DNA from: Rhizobacter sp. AJA081-3 | Lineage (GTDB): Bacteria > Pseudomonadota > Gammaproteobacteria > Burkholderiales > Burkholderiaceae_C | Direction of reading: 5' to 3' | Assembly (NCBI RefSeq): GCF_017795745.1 | Contig: NZ_CP059067.1 | Span: 5,022,001 to 5,086,000, forward strand | DNA: 64,000 bases | Shown: piece by piece, positions 1 to 7,967 of the stretch | Layout: each line of letters starts with the position of its first letter | Numbering within the stretch: the first letter of the stretch is position 1 | Translations under genes and position numbers: made by a program | The notes under the pieces: generated by a model | What the model saw: the letters and a program-made list of their open reading frames with translations, nothing else | What the model was told of the DNA's origin: nothing | The model's database searches: none

Positions 1-604
1 AGTTCACCGTCAGGCCATCGACGGTGCAGGTGCCCGCGGCCGCATCGAGGTTGCTCACCGTGCCCTTGACCTCGAGTTCGCTGACGCCGTTCTGAAACAG
101 CCCCTGTCGCTCCATGCGGGTGGCGCGCAGGCGGTTGTTGGCCGGATCGGGCAGGCAGCTGACCTCGACCTGGTCACCGATCGCGAAGCTGTTCATGTCG
201 CGCAGCGTGACGCCATCGAACACGGTGTCGTCGTCCACCAGCACCGTCTGGCCGAGCACGGTGACGGTGTTCTGCACCTGGTTCATCGCCGTGATCGGGC
301 CCTGCACGCAGTCGTTGTAGCGGATGGTGTTGGCCACGCCCGTGCCGTTGGCGTTGATGCGGCCGCGCACCTGGACCACCATGCCCACGCGCAGCCGATC
401 GCGCGTGCCCGCGCTGTCGTCCATGGTGATGCTGGCCGCGGTGTCGTCGAAGCGCACGCCATTGACGACCAGGCTGCCGAAGCTGCTGATCGTGCCGATG
501 GCCGTCTGAGTGGGGTCGGTGGCGGGGTCGTCGCCGCCGCCGCAGGCGGCGAGCATCGACAGCGCGCAGGCCGCCGCGGTGGTCTTCCAGTGATGCGCAT
601 GCAT
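1..604 (-). CDS. DUF5666 domain lipoprotein (partial, 3' end beyond window)
   Basis: The frame is open from the window edge to an ATG at 604, giving 201 residues without a stop, so the C-terminus is missing. An AGGAG ribosome site lies about 6 bases before the ATG. The N-terminus is a lipoprotein signal with lipobox LAAC followed by GGGDD at about residues 20-24. The rest shows the repeated small beta-barrel pattern of DUF5666: phrases such as GTISSFGSLVVNG, VGMVVQVRG and GDQVEVS, each unit ending in a conserved GxxV. Function of the family is unknown; it is exported and probably anchored to the outer membrane. It lies 103 bases downstream of the FN3 lipoprotein on the same strand, but a terminator sits between them, so it is probably a separate transcript. 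Confidence 0.85.
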   Translation of the reverse strand, partial: MHAHHWKTTAAACALSMLAACGGGDDPATDPTQTAIGTISSFGSLVVNGVRFDDTAASITMDDSAGTRDRLRVGMVVQVRGRINANGTGVANTIRYNDCVQGPITAMNQVQNTVTVLGQTVLVDDDTVFDGVTLRDMNSFAIGDQVEVSCLPDPANNRLRATRMERQGLFQNGVSELEVKGTVSNLDAAAGTCTVDGLTVN

Positions 605-641
605 GGCATGGCTCCTTTGGTGTGGGTTGAGGAACGGCACC

Positions 642-677
642 AAAGACAAACGGCGGCTTCTCTTGCGAGAGCCGCCG
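642..677 (-). terminator. Rho-independent terminator of the FN3 lipoprotein gene
   Basis: Read on the minus strand, a long GC stem (CGGCGGCT... pairing with ...AGCCGCCG, one bulged base, loop GCAA) is followed by TTTGTCTTT. It starts about 30 bases after the stop of the gene ending at 708. Stem plus T-rich tail is the intrinsic terminator pattern. Confidence 0.7.
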
Positions 678-707
678 TCGACTTGCGTGCCGGGGTGTGT
701 CGGCCGG

Positions 708-2882
708 TCAGTTCACGGTGATCACCACCGATGAACTCAGGCCGTCGGTGGCCAGCGTCGCGCCGGCATCCGACTTGCTGACCATCGTCACGTGGTTCGG
801 CACGGTCTCCGTGCCCACCGTCGCCTGCGGATCCAGGCTGAAGGTGATCCGGTACTGGCCCGCCTTGTTAGGCACGCCGGTCACGGAGCTGAGCCGGAAG
901 TTGTAGCCGTAGACGATCGAGCCGGCGACGTTCAACTCGGCACCGTACTTGGTCGAGACCACGGTGCTGCCGCCGCCACCCTCCTCGGACGCGCCGAAGC
1001 CTTCGTACACGGCCTTGTCGAAGACGACCGTGTCGGCGCCGCCGCCGGTGGCGATCTTCTCGATCTTCAGCCGCGCGTTGATCGCGAACACATTGCGGGT
1101 CGGCGATGCGATGGTCGTGCCGTCGGTGCCTTGCAGCTCCGTCGTCTGCGAACCGGACAGCAGCGCCATCCTGTACGCCGTCATCGTGTCGGTCACGCCG
1201 GCAATGGTGGCATCCTGCTTGAGCGTCGTCTCGATGCGCACGATGGAGCTCGACGTGTAGGTCTTGCTCAGCAGCGCGTCACCCCAGTCGACGATCGCTT
1301 CCATCTGCGCACCCGTGGCGTTGTTGCGCCACTCCGCCTGCCACGTGCTGGCCGTGGCTTGCGGGTAGTAGGTGGTGCCGCCCAGGGACACGGCGGTGGC
1401 ACTGCTCAGCAGCGGGAAGCTCGTCAGCGTCTCCGTCGACAGCGGGCGCAGCCCGGTGTTGAAGTCGAAGGTCGGCAGCGTGGTGAACGGGCCCGTGCCC
1501 GGCCAGGTGCCGGCCAGCTTCAGGCCGGTGATGCCATAGCCATCGGCGAACACGATCGGGAACGACAGGTTGTTGCCGAAGCCGGTATCGCCGCCGCCAC
1601 CACCACCGCCACCGCCGCCACCGGCACGGCCGGTCGTGGCCGAGACCTCACCCGAAGGCGCGCTCTCGACATCCGGGATGGCCGGCACGAAGCTGGTCAC
1701 CACGTAGTAGTAAGTGGTGGCGTTGGCCACGGTCGCGTCGACGAACGGCGCGGTGACGTTGGCGATCTTCGTGGCGCGCGACGCATCCTTGTAGTACGTC
1801 GCCAGGCCCGGTTGGAGGCCGCGGTAGATGTGATAGCCGAGCTGGATCGGAGAGACCGCCGACGGATAGTCGGTGACGTCGAACCACTGCACGGTGACCT
1901 GCGTCACGTCCTTCGGCGCAATCGCCGTCAGGCCCAGCGGTGCAGGCGGTGCCGGGGGCAGCGGCCGCACGGAGACTTCGGAAGACACCGCGCTCTCGCC
2001 GCCCGCACCGATGGCGCTCACCACGTAGTAGTACGTGTCACCGTTGGTCAGGCCGGTCGGCTCGTAGCTCGTTGTCGTCACGCCGGGAATCTGCGTCACG
2101 CCGACTGCGCCGGGGACGATGCCCGCGGTGTTCGACCAGTACACGTTGTACGAGGTCGCCCCCTGCGAGCCGGACCAGGACAGATGCACGTGAGTGTCGC
2201 CCGTGGTGGCCGTCAGGTTGGCCGGGGCGCCAGGCGCGGGCGGCAGCGGCGTGGCCGAAGCTTCCGCCGACACCACGCTCTCGCCACCCGTGTTCACGGC
2301 CGTCACCAGGTAGTAGTAAGCGGTGCCGTTCGTGAGAGTCAGATGCGCGTAGCTGGTGGCCTGGATGTTCTCGATCTTCGTCACCCCAGCGCCGCCGGGC
2401 GCGAACCCGGCCGTGTTCGACCAGTACAGGGTGTACGAGTCCGCACGCGACACAGGAGCCCAGTCGATGGTGACCATGCCGTCACCCGGCGTGGCGTTCA
2501 CCGTGCCGGGAGGTGCCGGCACCGGTGCAACGGGCATCGCGCCGATCTCGGTCGACAAAGCACTCTCGCCGTCGGCATTGACCGACGTGACGGCGTAGTA
2601 GACAAGCCGGCCGTTCGTGCGGCCCGTGTGCAGATAGGGCGACACTGCGCCCGTGACCACCTGCGCGGTCGCCTTGGCGACCGGCGTGGTTTCCGACCAG
2701 TACAGGTTGTACGAGGTGGCTCCGGCCACGGCCGGCCACTGCACCGTGTTCAGTTCGTCACCGGGTTGCACCGACAGGCTTGTCGGTGCCGGTGGCGGCG
2801 GTGGCGGGTCATCCGACCCTCCGCATCCCAACATCACACTGCTGATGCAGGCGATCAGCAGTCCCCTCAACCAAGTCTTCAT
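708..2882 (-). CDS. Lipoprotein with four fibronectin type III domains and poly-glycine linker
   Basis: A 724-residue exported protein. The ATG at 2882 is preferred over the in-frame ATG at 2990 because it follows GAAAGGAACC and begins a clean lipoprotein signal (MKTWLRGLLIA..., lipobox MLGC at about 17-20). After a DDPPPPPP stretch come four FN3 repeats at about residues 27-120, 121-215, 216-310 and 311-418, recognised by repeating TSYNLYWS, NGTAYYYLVTAVN and GESAxSxE blocks. A run of twelve or so glycines (about 421-433) links them to a C-terminal beta-rich domain of about 290 residues that I do not recognise. FN3 modules suggest carbohydrate or protein binding at the cell surface. The Gly run is encoded by GGN triplet repeats and may vary in length between strains. 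Confidence 0.9.
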   Translation of the reverse strand: MKTWLRGLLIACISSVMLGCGGSDDPPPPPPAPTSLSVQPGDELNTVQWPAVAGATSYNLYWSETTPVAKATAQVVTGAVSPYLHTGRTNGRLVYYAVTSVNADGESALSTEIGAMPVAPVPAPPGTVNATPGDGMVTIDWAPVSRADSYTLYWSNTAGFAPGGAGVTKIENIQATSYAHLTLTNGTAYYYLVTAVNTGGESVVSAEASATPLPPAPGAPANLTATTGDTHVHLSWSGSQGATSYNVYWSNTAGIVPGAVGVTQIPGVTTTSYEPTGLTNGDTYYYVVSAIGAGGESAVSSEVSVRPLPPAPPAPLGLTAIAPKDVTQVTVQWFDVTDYPSAVSPIQLGYHIYRGLQPGLATYYKDASRATKIANVTAPFVDATVANATTYYYVVTSFVPAIPDVESAPSGEVSATTGRAGGGGGGGGGGGDTGFGNNLSFPIVFADGYGITGLKLAGTWPGTGPFTTLPTFDFNTGLRPLSTETLTSFPLLSSATAVSLGGTTYYPQATASTWQAEWRNNATGAQMEAIVDWGDALLSKTYTSSSIVRIETTLKQDATIAGVTDTMTAYRMALLSGSQTTELQGTDGTTIASPTRNVFAINARLKIEKIATGGGADTVVFDKAVYEGFGASEEGGGGSTVVSTKYGAELNVAGSIVYGYNFRLSSVTGVPNKAGQYRITFSLDPQATVGTETVPNHVTMVSKSDAGATLATDGLSSSVVITVN

Positions 2883-2948
2883 GATGGTTCCTTTCAACGA
2901 CGGACAAAAAGCATTCTTGGCGTCGTGGTCGGGAAGCGATTGAGTGTG

Positions 2949-2964
2949 CGCAACGCTCGCGCCA
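2949..2964 (-). promoter_or_regulatory. Candidate sigma-54 promoter for the FN3 lipoprotein
   Basis: The minus strand reads TGGCGC-N5-TTGCG, with GG and GC separated by exactly ten bases as in -24/-12 promoters. One base differs from the TGGCAC-N5-TTGC consensus. The predicted start would be near 2938, about 56 bases before the ATG at 2882. In a GC-rich genome chance matches occur, so this stays a candidate. Confidence 0.4.
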
Positions 2965-3038
2965 TCTCGGTGCAGTGTTTCAACTGCCATCCGACATGGA
3001 TCAAGCCGATGACGCGTCGCGCCTGGGCAGCGACGAGC

Positions 3039-3578
3039 TCACGCGCGTGCGACGAGCGCGACGAGACCGAATCCCGCGTTGAAGAACGCATGCACGAACA
3101 CGGCCGGCAGGACGCTGCCGAAACGTTCGCGCAGATGGCCGAGCAGCAGCGACGGTGCGGCGATTGCCAACGCCCACGCCAGCGGTTGCGAAATCAGGTG
3201 CAGGCCGACGAAACCGGCCGTCGTCGCGAGGTTGGCCCAGGTGAACGGCCCCGCCCCGCGTGTGCCGCCGAGTCGCAGCAACTGGCCTTGAAGCACGCCG
3301 CGAAAGACGAGTTCCTCGGCGATGGGCTGCACCAGCACCAGCGACAACCAAGCACCCCAGGTGTGCGCCACCTGCATGCGGCCACCCATGGTCATGCCCA
3401 GGGCGAGCCAGACCGGCAAGGCCGCCAGAAGGCTGGCCAGAACATGCGCATCACCCAGCCAGCGCCACCACCCTGAAGGCGGGGTCACCAGCCCGCATTC
3501 CCGGCGCAAAGCGCCTGCCGATGCGCGATCGAGATCCTGCGTCATGTGCGCCATCGTCTCATGCGCTTCGGCCTGCAT
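3039..3578 (-). CDS. CPBP-family glutamic intramembrane protease, likely JDVT-CTERM sorting protease
   Basis: A 179-residue membrane protein of the CPBP/Abi (CAAX-protease-like) family. The family motifs are all present: E88-E89 with R93 in PIAEELVFRG, H127 in FVGLHL, and H163/N167 in FVHAFFN. Four or five hydrophobic helices are visible from about residue 44 onward. It is small for the family. It is divergent from, and directly next to, a gene whose product ends in a GGGCT + transmembrane + RR tail of the JDVT-CTERM type; this gene arrangement is the described context of the JDVT-CTERM protease. The likely role is cleavage of that tail in the inner membrane during surface sorting. Later ATGs at 3554 and 3545 are also possible starts, and none has a strong ribosome site. 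Confidence 0.85.
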   Translation of the reverse strand: MQAEAHETMAHMTQDLDRASAGALRRECGLVTPPSGWWRWLGDAHVLASLLAALPVWLALGMTMGGRMQVAHTWGAWLSLVLVQPIAEELVFRGVLQGQLLRLGGTRGAGPFTWANLATTAGFVGLHLISQPLAWALAIAAPSLLLGHLRERFGSVLPAVFVHAFFNAGFGLVALVARA

Positions 3579-3602
3579 GCCGGTTCGGGGCGAGCGTCAT
3601 CG

Positions 3603-3629
3603 ATGAGCGAACGCAACGCGAGCGCTCAT
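3603..3629. promoter_or_regulatory. Inverted repeat in the divergent JDVT promoter region
   Basis: ATGAGCG and CGCTCAT form a perfect 7-bp inverted repeat separated by 13 bases, inside the short region between the divergent protease and substrate genes. It could be an operator shared by both; no regulator is known. Confidence 0.3.
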
Positions 3630-3704
3630 TCCCTGCGGAACCATAGGCAGGCGGATGCGAGGGGTCGCATTGGCACAGGTCAAGGTCTGATCAGGAGTCC
3701 CAAC

Positions 3705-6077
3705 TTGAAAGTCAGCGTCAAGCTCGGTGTCGGTGTGTTGTCTTGCGCGATTGCGGCGGCGGTGCTGGCGGCGACGGCGCTCAAGTCGGCGTCGACTGTG
3801 AATGTCAGTCAGACGCCCACGGGCACGGAAAAGGCGAAGGCCGTGCGCCTCGCCTACTTCGATGGCAGCGCATTCAGGAAGGTGTGGCTCTACACCTACG
3901 GCGATGGGCCGGTGGGCCGCCAGGACGTGTACGCACGCCACTCCTTCGACGATGGCGTGTCGTGGTCGGCGCCGGTGCTGCTGTCGCGCGATGCGGCCGG
4001 CGCGGCGACAGGTGGCCAGTCGATCACCGTGCGCGACGCGCTGGCCTTCAGCGTCGACAACGAAAAGCCCAGCATCTTCGCGCCGCCGGACACATCCGGC
4101 CCGAAGGTGGTGATCACCTGGAACAGCGCCTACTGTCCGCAGGACCCGGCCGCGACCGGCAATGCAGGCAGCTACACCAACCCCGTGCAAGGGGCCAGTG
4201 ACTTCGACGGGGACGGCGTCGTCGACCGGCCGTTCCACTGTGTGTGGACGGCGACCACCGTGGATCCAACGCTCGCCGCGTGGGACGTTCAGCAGCTGAC
4301 CAACGGCCAGCGCGATGCCATCGGCGAAGTGGTCTCGGGCAATGCCACCGGCACGGCCTACGCGCTGGCCTGGCAGGAAGATCCGGCAGGCCTGCAGCCG
4401 GGCGAGGCCGAAGGCCGGGGCGACGGCGGCATGGGCTCGCACGTCACCGGCGGCACCAACATCTGGTACACGCACGCGCCGGCGCTCAGCGGCGCCACCT
4501 GGCGCGCCAACCTCGCGCAGCTCAGCGACAACAACGCCACGGGAACCGGGCAGCCCGGCGCATCGCGACCGAATCTGCAGGTCAGCGGCAGCGTGGCGGC
4601 GGTGGGCTACGAGGAATCCGCCTGCCCCGGCGGCAATGGCGGCAAGTGCGTGGTCTACCACGCCTTCCCCTACTCGAGCCACGACACGAACTCGCCCGGC
4701 ACCATCGTCAGCGACGTGACGAAGAACGCGCGCCGCGTGCGCTTCGTGCTGCAGGGCGCCGCGGCCGCAGGGACTTCGGCGCTGCGCACCGTGATGCTCT
4801 GGCGTGAATCGCCGACCGCCACGCCGGGCGCGCCGGCCGACATCGTGGTGCGGCGCGGCCTGGTCGACACGCTCGCGCGCCCGGGCTCGAACGGTTTCCT
4901 GCCCACCGACATCCTGGCCGATGCGACGCAGCGCATGACCGACGTGGCGGCGTCCGGCGGCAACGCCAACGCGCATCGAGCCATCGTGCGCGGTGGCTTC
5001 ATCGGACTGGCCTACGACCTGACGCCCGACATGCTCGGCGCCGACCCGGAGAAGACAGCCACCCCTTCGGCGAACTACAACCTCTTCTTCACCCGCTCGA
5101 CCGACGACGGGCGCGCCGGCAGCTGGAGCAGCCCGGTCGACCTGTCGCGCGTCCAGTCGCCCGCGCTGACGGTGGTGGAGCCGCGCCTGGTGCCGACGCC
5201 GGGAACGATCGTCAACCCGCTCACCGGCTCGCCCGACGCCGGCGACACGCAGGACCCGAACGTGCTCTACATCGCCTACGCGACCGAGAGCAACACGCTG
5301 GCCGGCGAGGCGGGCCGCGTGTACGTGTCGCGATCGACCGACCTGGGCGTGAGCTTCGAGCCCTTCGTGCCGGTGTCGGCAGGCGCGGCCGGCCAGTCCG
5401 AATCGCAGCTGCGGCCCCTGCCCGACGGCTCGTCGACCATGGTGCTGTGGATGGGCGAAACCTCGCCCGGCAATGCGGCCAGCAAGGAGGCCATGTACGC
5501 GGTCATGTCCGCGTTCGACCTGCCCGACCTGAGCCTGAGCAGCAGCGGCGTCTCGTTCACGGCCGGTGGCCAGCAGACCGTGACGCTGGAGGTGTCGAAC
5601 CATGGCGCCGGCATGGCCAGGAACGTGACCGTGAGCGGCACCCTGCCCGACAACCTGCGGCTGGTCGGCATCGGCGATCCGAGCGCCTGCACGGTGCAGG
5701 GCTCGACCTTCCGGTGCACGCTGCCCGAGCTCGGGGTGGCGCAGAGCCGCACCGTGTCCGTCACCGTGGGTGCGGCCGCCGAAGGCAGCTACACGCTCAG
5801 CGCCGGCGTGAGCAGCGAGGATCTGGATGCGAACGCGGCGGACAACGCCAGCTCCGCGACGATTCTCGCCACCGCGCAGGCCGTGGAGCCGCCGCCCGGG
5901 CCGGGCACCGACCCGATCCCGGCGGCCGACGAGGGCGGCGGCTGCACGATGGCACGCGGGCAGTCACCGTTCGATCCGGTGCTGCCGTTGCTGGCCGGTC
6001 TGGGACTCGCCGGCCTGGCGCTGCGGCGCGTGGGCGGCCGGCGCACTCAGCCGCCGCAGGTCTCTCGCGTCGAGTAG
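3705..6077 (+). CDS. JDVT-CTERM surface protein with Asp-box repeats and DUF11-like domain
   Basis: The start is TTG at 3705: AGGAG lies 7 bases before it and it begins a signal peptide (MKVSVKLGVGVLSCAIAAA...). A GTG at 3546 would put about 50 non-signal residues in front. The 790-residue product has at least three BNR/Asp-box motifs of sialidase-like beta-propellers (HSFDDGVSW, RSTDDGRAGSW, RSTDLGVSF), then a DUF11-type Ig-like domain at about 605-725 (LEVSNHGAGMARNVTVSG...). The tail from about residue 744 is GGGCT, then FDPVLPLLAG with a hydrophobic helix, then RR: the layout of JDVT-CTERM sorting signals. Cys747 is the probable processing or lipidation site. It is probably the substrate of the divergent CPBP protease. 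Its 3' end overlaps the convergent DUF2202 gene by 31 bases. Confidence 0.88.
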   Translation: MKVSVKLGVGVLSCAIAAAVLAATALKSASTVNVSQTPTGTEKAKAVRLAYFDGSAFRKVWLYTYGDGPVGRQDVYARHSFDDGVSWSAPVLLSRDAAGAATGGQSITVRDALAFSVDNEKPSIFAPPDTSGPKVVITWNSAYCPQDPAATGNAGSYTNPVQGASDFDGDGVVDRPFHCVWTATTVDPTLAAWDVQQLTNGQRDAIGEVVSGNATGTAYALAWQEDPAGLQPGEAEGRGDGGMGSHVTGGTNIWYTHAPALSGATWRANLAQLSDNNATGTGQPGASRPNLQVSGSVAAVGYEESACPGGNGGKCVVYHAFPYSSHDTNSPGTIVSDVTKNARRVRFVLQGAAAAGTSALRTVMLWRESPTATPGAPADIVVRRGLVDTLARPGSNGFLPTDILADATQRMTDVAASGGNANAHRAIVRGGFIGLAYDLTPDMLGADPEKTATPSANYNLFFTRSTDDGRAGSWSSPVDLSRVQSPALTVVEPRLVPTPGTIVNPLTGSPDAGDTQDPNVLYIAYATESNTLAGEAGRVYVSRSTDLGVSFEPFVPVSAGAAGQSESQLRPLPDGSSTMVLWMGETSPGNAASKEAMYAVMSAFDLPDLSLSSSGVSFTAGGQQTVTLEVSNHGAGMARNVTVSGTLPDNLRLVGIGDPSACTVQGSTFRCTLPELGVAQSRTVSVTVGAAAEGSYTLSAGVSSEDLDANAADNASSATILATAQAVEPPPGPGTDPIPAADEGGGCTMARGQSPFDPVLPLLAGLGLAGLALRRVGGRRTQPPQVSRVE

Positions 6078-6718
6078 GCAATCGCGTCCCACTCCTGCTG
6101 CGTGATCACCTGAGCGCTGTAGGTCACGCCGAGAGCGAGCAACGCGCCATTGAAGGCGCGAAGGTGGTTGCGCGAGCCGCACAGCAGGCTGCCGTAGACG
6201 TTCAGTATGTCCGCCTCGTCGGTGACGGCCTGGCGCTGCACGATGTCGCGGATGTCGGTCTCCTCGATCAGCGCACCGACCTTGAGCCCCTCGACCAGGC
6301 TGGCTGCGCCGGCCTTCACCAGCGTGTCGTAGAGGGCCTGCAGCTGCGGATCCTCGAACACGCCGGCGGGCTTGCCCGCGGCCGGGTCGTCGACACCGTA
6401 CTTCGTCAGCAGCGCGAGGATCGCCTGCGTGTGCGTCGTCTCGCTCAGCGCGATGTTGGCGAAGGTCCGGTGGCTCCACAAGGCGTCCATCGCGACGTAG
6501 ACGTCGTGGGCGAGCTTCTCCTCCTCGCGCATGAACTTGAGCCCGGCAACCTCGTCGGGCGACAGCAGGCCGAGCGAGGTCGGCACGGCGGTGCCTGCGG
6601 CGAGTGCCGACGAATCCGTGGCGTCGCCGGTACCGCCGCCGCAGGCGGCGATCAGCGGGCCGATCGCGGCGGTGCCGGCCAGGGCGCCGAGGTGACGCAG
6701 AAACTGTTTGCGTTGCAT
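6047..6718 (-). CDS. DUF2202 ferritin-like lipoprotein
   Basis: A 223-residue protein with a lipoprotein-type leader (MQRKQFLRHLGALAG..., lipobox IAAC at about 26-29 followed by GGG). The body is the DUF2202 ferritin-like helical bundle: KFMREEEKLAHDVY carries the first Glu/His metal-ligand motif, ETTHTQ the second, and EETDIRDI and NHLRAF the later helices. The family is related to rubrerythrin/ferritin folds; its precise reaction is not established. The RNHLRAFNGALLALG end is typical of the family. It converges on and overlaps the JDVT protein gene by 31 bases. The DUF6515 gene lies 26 bases upstream, so the two may be cotranscribed. Confidence 0.9.
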   Translation of the reverse strand: MQRKQFLRHLGALAGTAAIGPLIAACGGGTGDATDSSALAAGTAVPTSLGLLSPDEVAGLKFMREEEKLAHDVYVAMDALWSHRTFANIALSETTHTQAILALLTKYGVDDPAAGKPAGVFEDPQLQALYDTLVKAGAASLVEGLKVGALIEETDIRDIVQRQAVTDEADILNVYGSLLCGSRNHLRAFNGALLALGVTYSAQVITQQEWDAIAYSTRETCGG

Positions 6719-6744
6719 GGGTGTCCTTCGAATGGGAGAGTGTT

Positions 6745-7398
6745 TCAGCGCACGGTGTAGCCGCGCGCGTCCATGCACGCCGCTACCGCGCGCTGGAACA
6801 CGCTCGCGTCGTTCATCGCCGAGGGTTGCGTGGTCGCCCAGCGGTTGCATTCGCGCCGATCGGCCTCGGTCTGCTCGGCGCTCTGCCCGTTGCGCGGATA
6901 GATCACCGGCTCGGGCACGATGGCAGCCGACGCCGCTGTGGACTCGGCGGGGGGCTCGACGACGACGTAGCCGTTCGCACCCGCCGGTGCGTAGTAGATC
7001 CCGTTGGCGTAGTAGTAGTACGTGCCGCCGATCCACAAGGTGACATAGGCCGCCGGCAGGATCGGCACGAAGATGCCGATCGGCGGCAGCACCACGACGA
7101 AGCGCGTGCCCGAAGGCCGGTACCACACGCCACCGTGGAAGAAGTAGCTGCCGCCCCCGAAGGCGATGCTGATGCTGCCGGTGGGCAGGCTCGGCACCGC
7201 GTAGCCCTGCACCGGGTAGTAGTGGTTGTGCAGATGCTGTGCGTCGAAGCGGATGTGCGGCGTGCGGAATTGCGGCGCGGCAGGACGCCGCGCGTCGGGC
7301 CCGGCCCGGCGCTCGGGGCCCGGCTGGGCCCCCATCGCCGTACCGAGCAGGGCCAGGGCCGCGAAGGCCGCGGCCAGGCGGCGAGTCGTGGTTCTCAT
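6745..7398 (-). CDS. DUF6515 family secreted protein
   Basis: A 217-residue protein with a signal peptide (RRLAAAFAALALLGTAMGAQ). The mature part holds the DUF6515 signature: SYFFHGGVWYRPSG, FVVVLPPIGIFVP and a tyrosine-rich TYYYYANGIYYAPAG segment, then a C-terminal helix with two cysteines (ECNRWAT... CMDARGY). Proteins of this family are exported and of unknown function, and the tyrosine-rich beta region suggests an envelope structural role (inference). It lies in a row of minus-strand small secreted proteins (6745, 7426, 7968) divergent from a two-component regulator. Confidence 0.88.
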   Translation of the reverse strand: MRTTTRRLAAAFAALALLGTAMGAQPGPERRAGPDARRPAAPQFRTPHIRFDAQHLHNHYYPVQGYAVPSLPTGSISIAFGGGSYFFHGGVWYRPSGTRFVVVLPPIGIFVPILPAAYVTLWIGGTYYYYANGIYYAPAGANGYVVVEPPAESTAASAAIVPEPVIYPRNGQSAEQTEADRRECNRWATTQPSAMNDASVFQRAVAACMDARGYTVR

Positions 7399-7425
7399 GA
7401 CTTCATCTCCTGCTCGTTGCGGCGA

Positions 7426-7908
7426 TCAGCGGCCGCCACCACCACCGCCGGCGCCACCGCCACCGCCGCTGCCGCCACCGCCGCTGCCACCGCCGCTGCC
7501 ACCGCCGCTGCCGCCACCGGCACCACCGCCGCTACCGCCACCACCGCCCGCGCCGCCGCTGCCACCCGCGCCCGTACCCGTCCCCGCCGCCGTGCCTTGC
7601 CGGCTGCGGGTCTGTTCTTCGGTGCGCACCTTGGCTTCGGTCTTGGTGCGGGTCTGCGTCTTCACCTTCGTCTGGGTCTGATCCTTGGCCTGATCCTTGG
7701 TGCGGTCCTGGTCCTTGACGCGATCACGGTCCTGATCCTTGGTCTGGTCCTTGACCTGGTCCTTGGTGCGGTCCTGGTCCTTGATCTGGTCCTTGGCCTC
7801 GGCCCGGACCTGGTCGCGTGTCTGATCCTGCGCCTGTGCCGATGCACCCGCCGCGGCGGCCAGTGCGACGGCTGTCATGAGGGCCTTGAGCGTTTGACTC
7901 GTGTTCAT
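7426..7908 (-). CDS. Secreted low-complexity protein: KDQ repeats and poly-glycine tail
   Basis: The ATG at 7908 follows AAGGAGAGAT. The 160-residue product has a signal peptide ending ASAQAQ at about residue 26. From about 28 to 80 it is built of repeats such as TKDQ, KDQDR and VKDQ, strongly charged and hydrophilic and predicted to be a long helix or disordered. A TKTxTRTK section follows, and from about 112 to the end the sequence is almost only Gly and Ser (GGGSGGGSGGG). No fold or homologous function is recognisable. The composition suggests an extended surface or matrix polymer, or a desiccation-type hydrophilic protein (inference). It is 27 bases upstream of the DUF6515 gene on the same strand. 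Confidence 0.75.
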   Translation of the reverse strand: MNTSQTLKALMTAVALAAAAGASAQAQDQTRDQVRAEAKDQIKDQDRTKDQVKDQTKDQDRDRVKDQDRTKDQAKDQTQTKVKTQTRTKTEAKVRTEEQTRSRQGTAAGTGTGAGGSGGAGGGGGSGGGAGGGSGGGSGGGSGGGGSGGGGGAGGGGGGR

Positions 7909-7967
7909 CTCGATCTCTCCTTGGGTTGAAACAGAGGCCAGTGGCCTCGACTGAAAATCCTGTGGCT

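Noticed and set aside
792-3476. Very long plus-strand open frame (894 codons) opposite the FN3 lipoprotein and protease genes
   Set aside because: Arg/His-rich composition, no domain, crosses two genes with strong domain evidence; a high-GC antisense shadow. The same applies to long shadows at 3597-5603, 10522-12141, 15692-17632, 21807-23384, 37243-39519, 47274-50342 and 50030-52645.
3661-3700. TGGCAC upstream of the JDVT protein as a sigma-54 promoter
   Set aside because: Ten bases after GG the sequence reads GG instead of GC, so the -12 box is absent.
7426-7600. Glycine-codon repeat tract as a CRISPR or satellite repeat
   Set aside because: The repeats are GGN/GCC triplets in frame with a translated, signal-peptide-bearing protein; no spacer structure.
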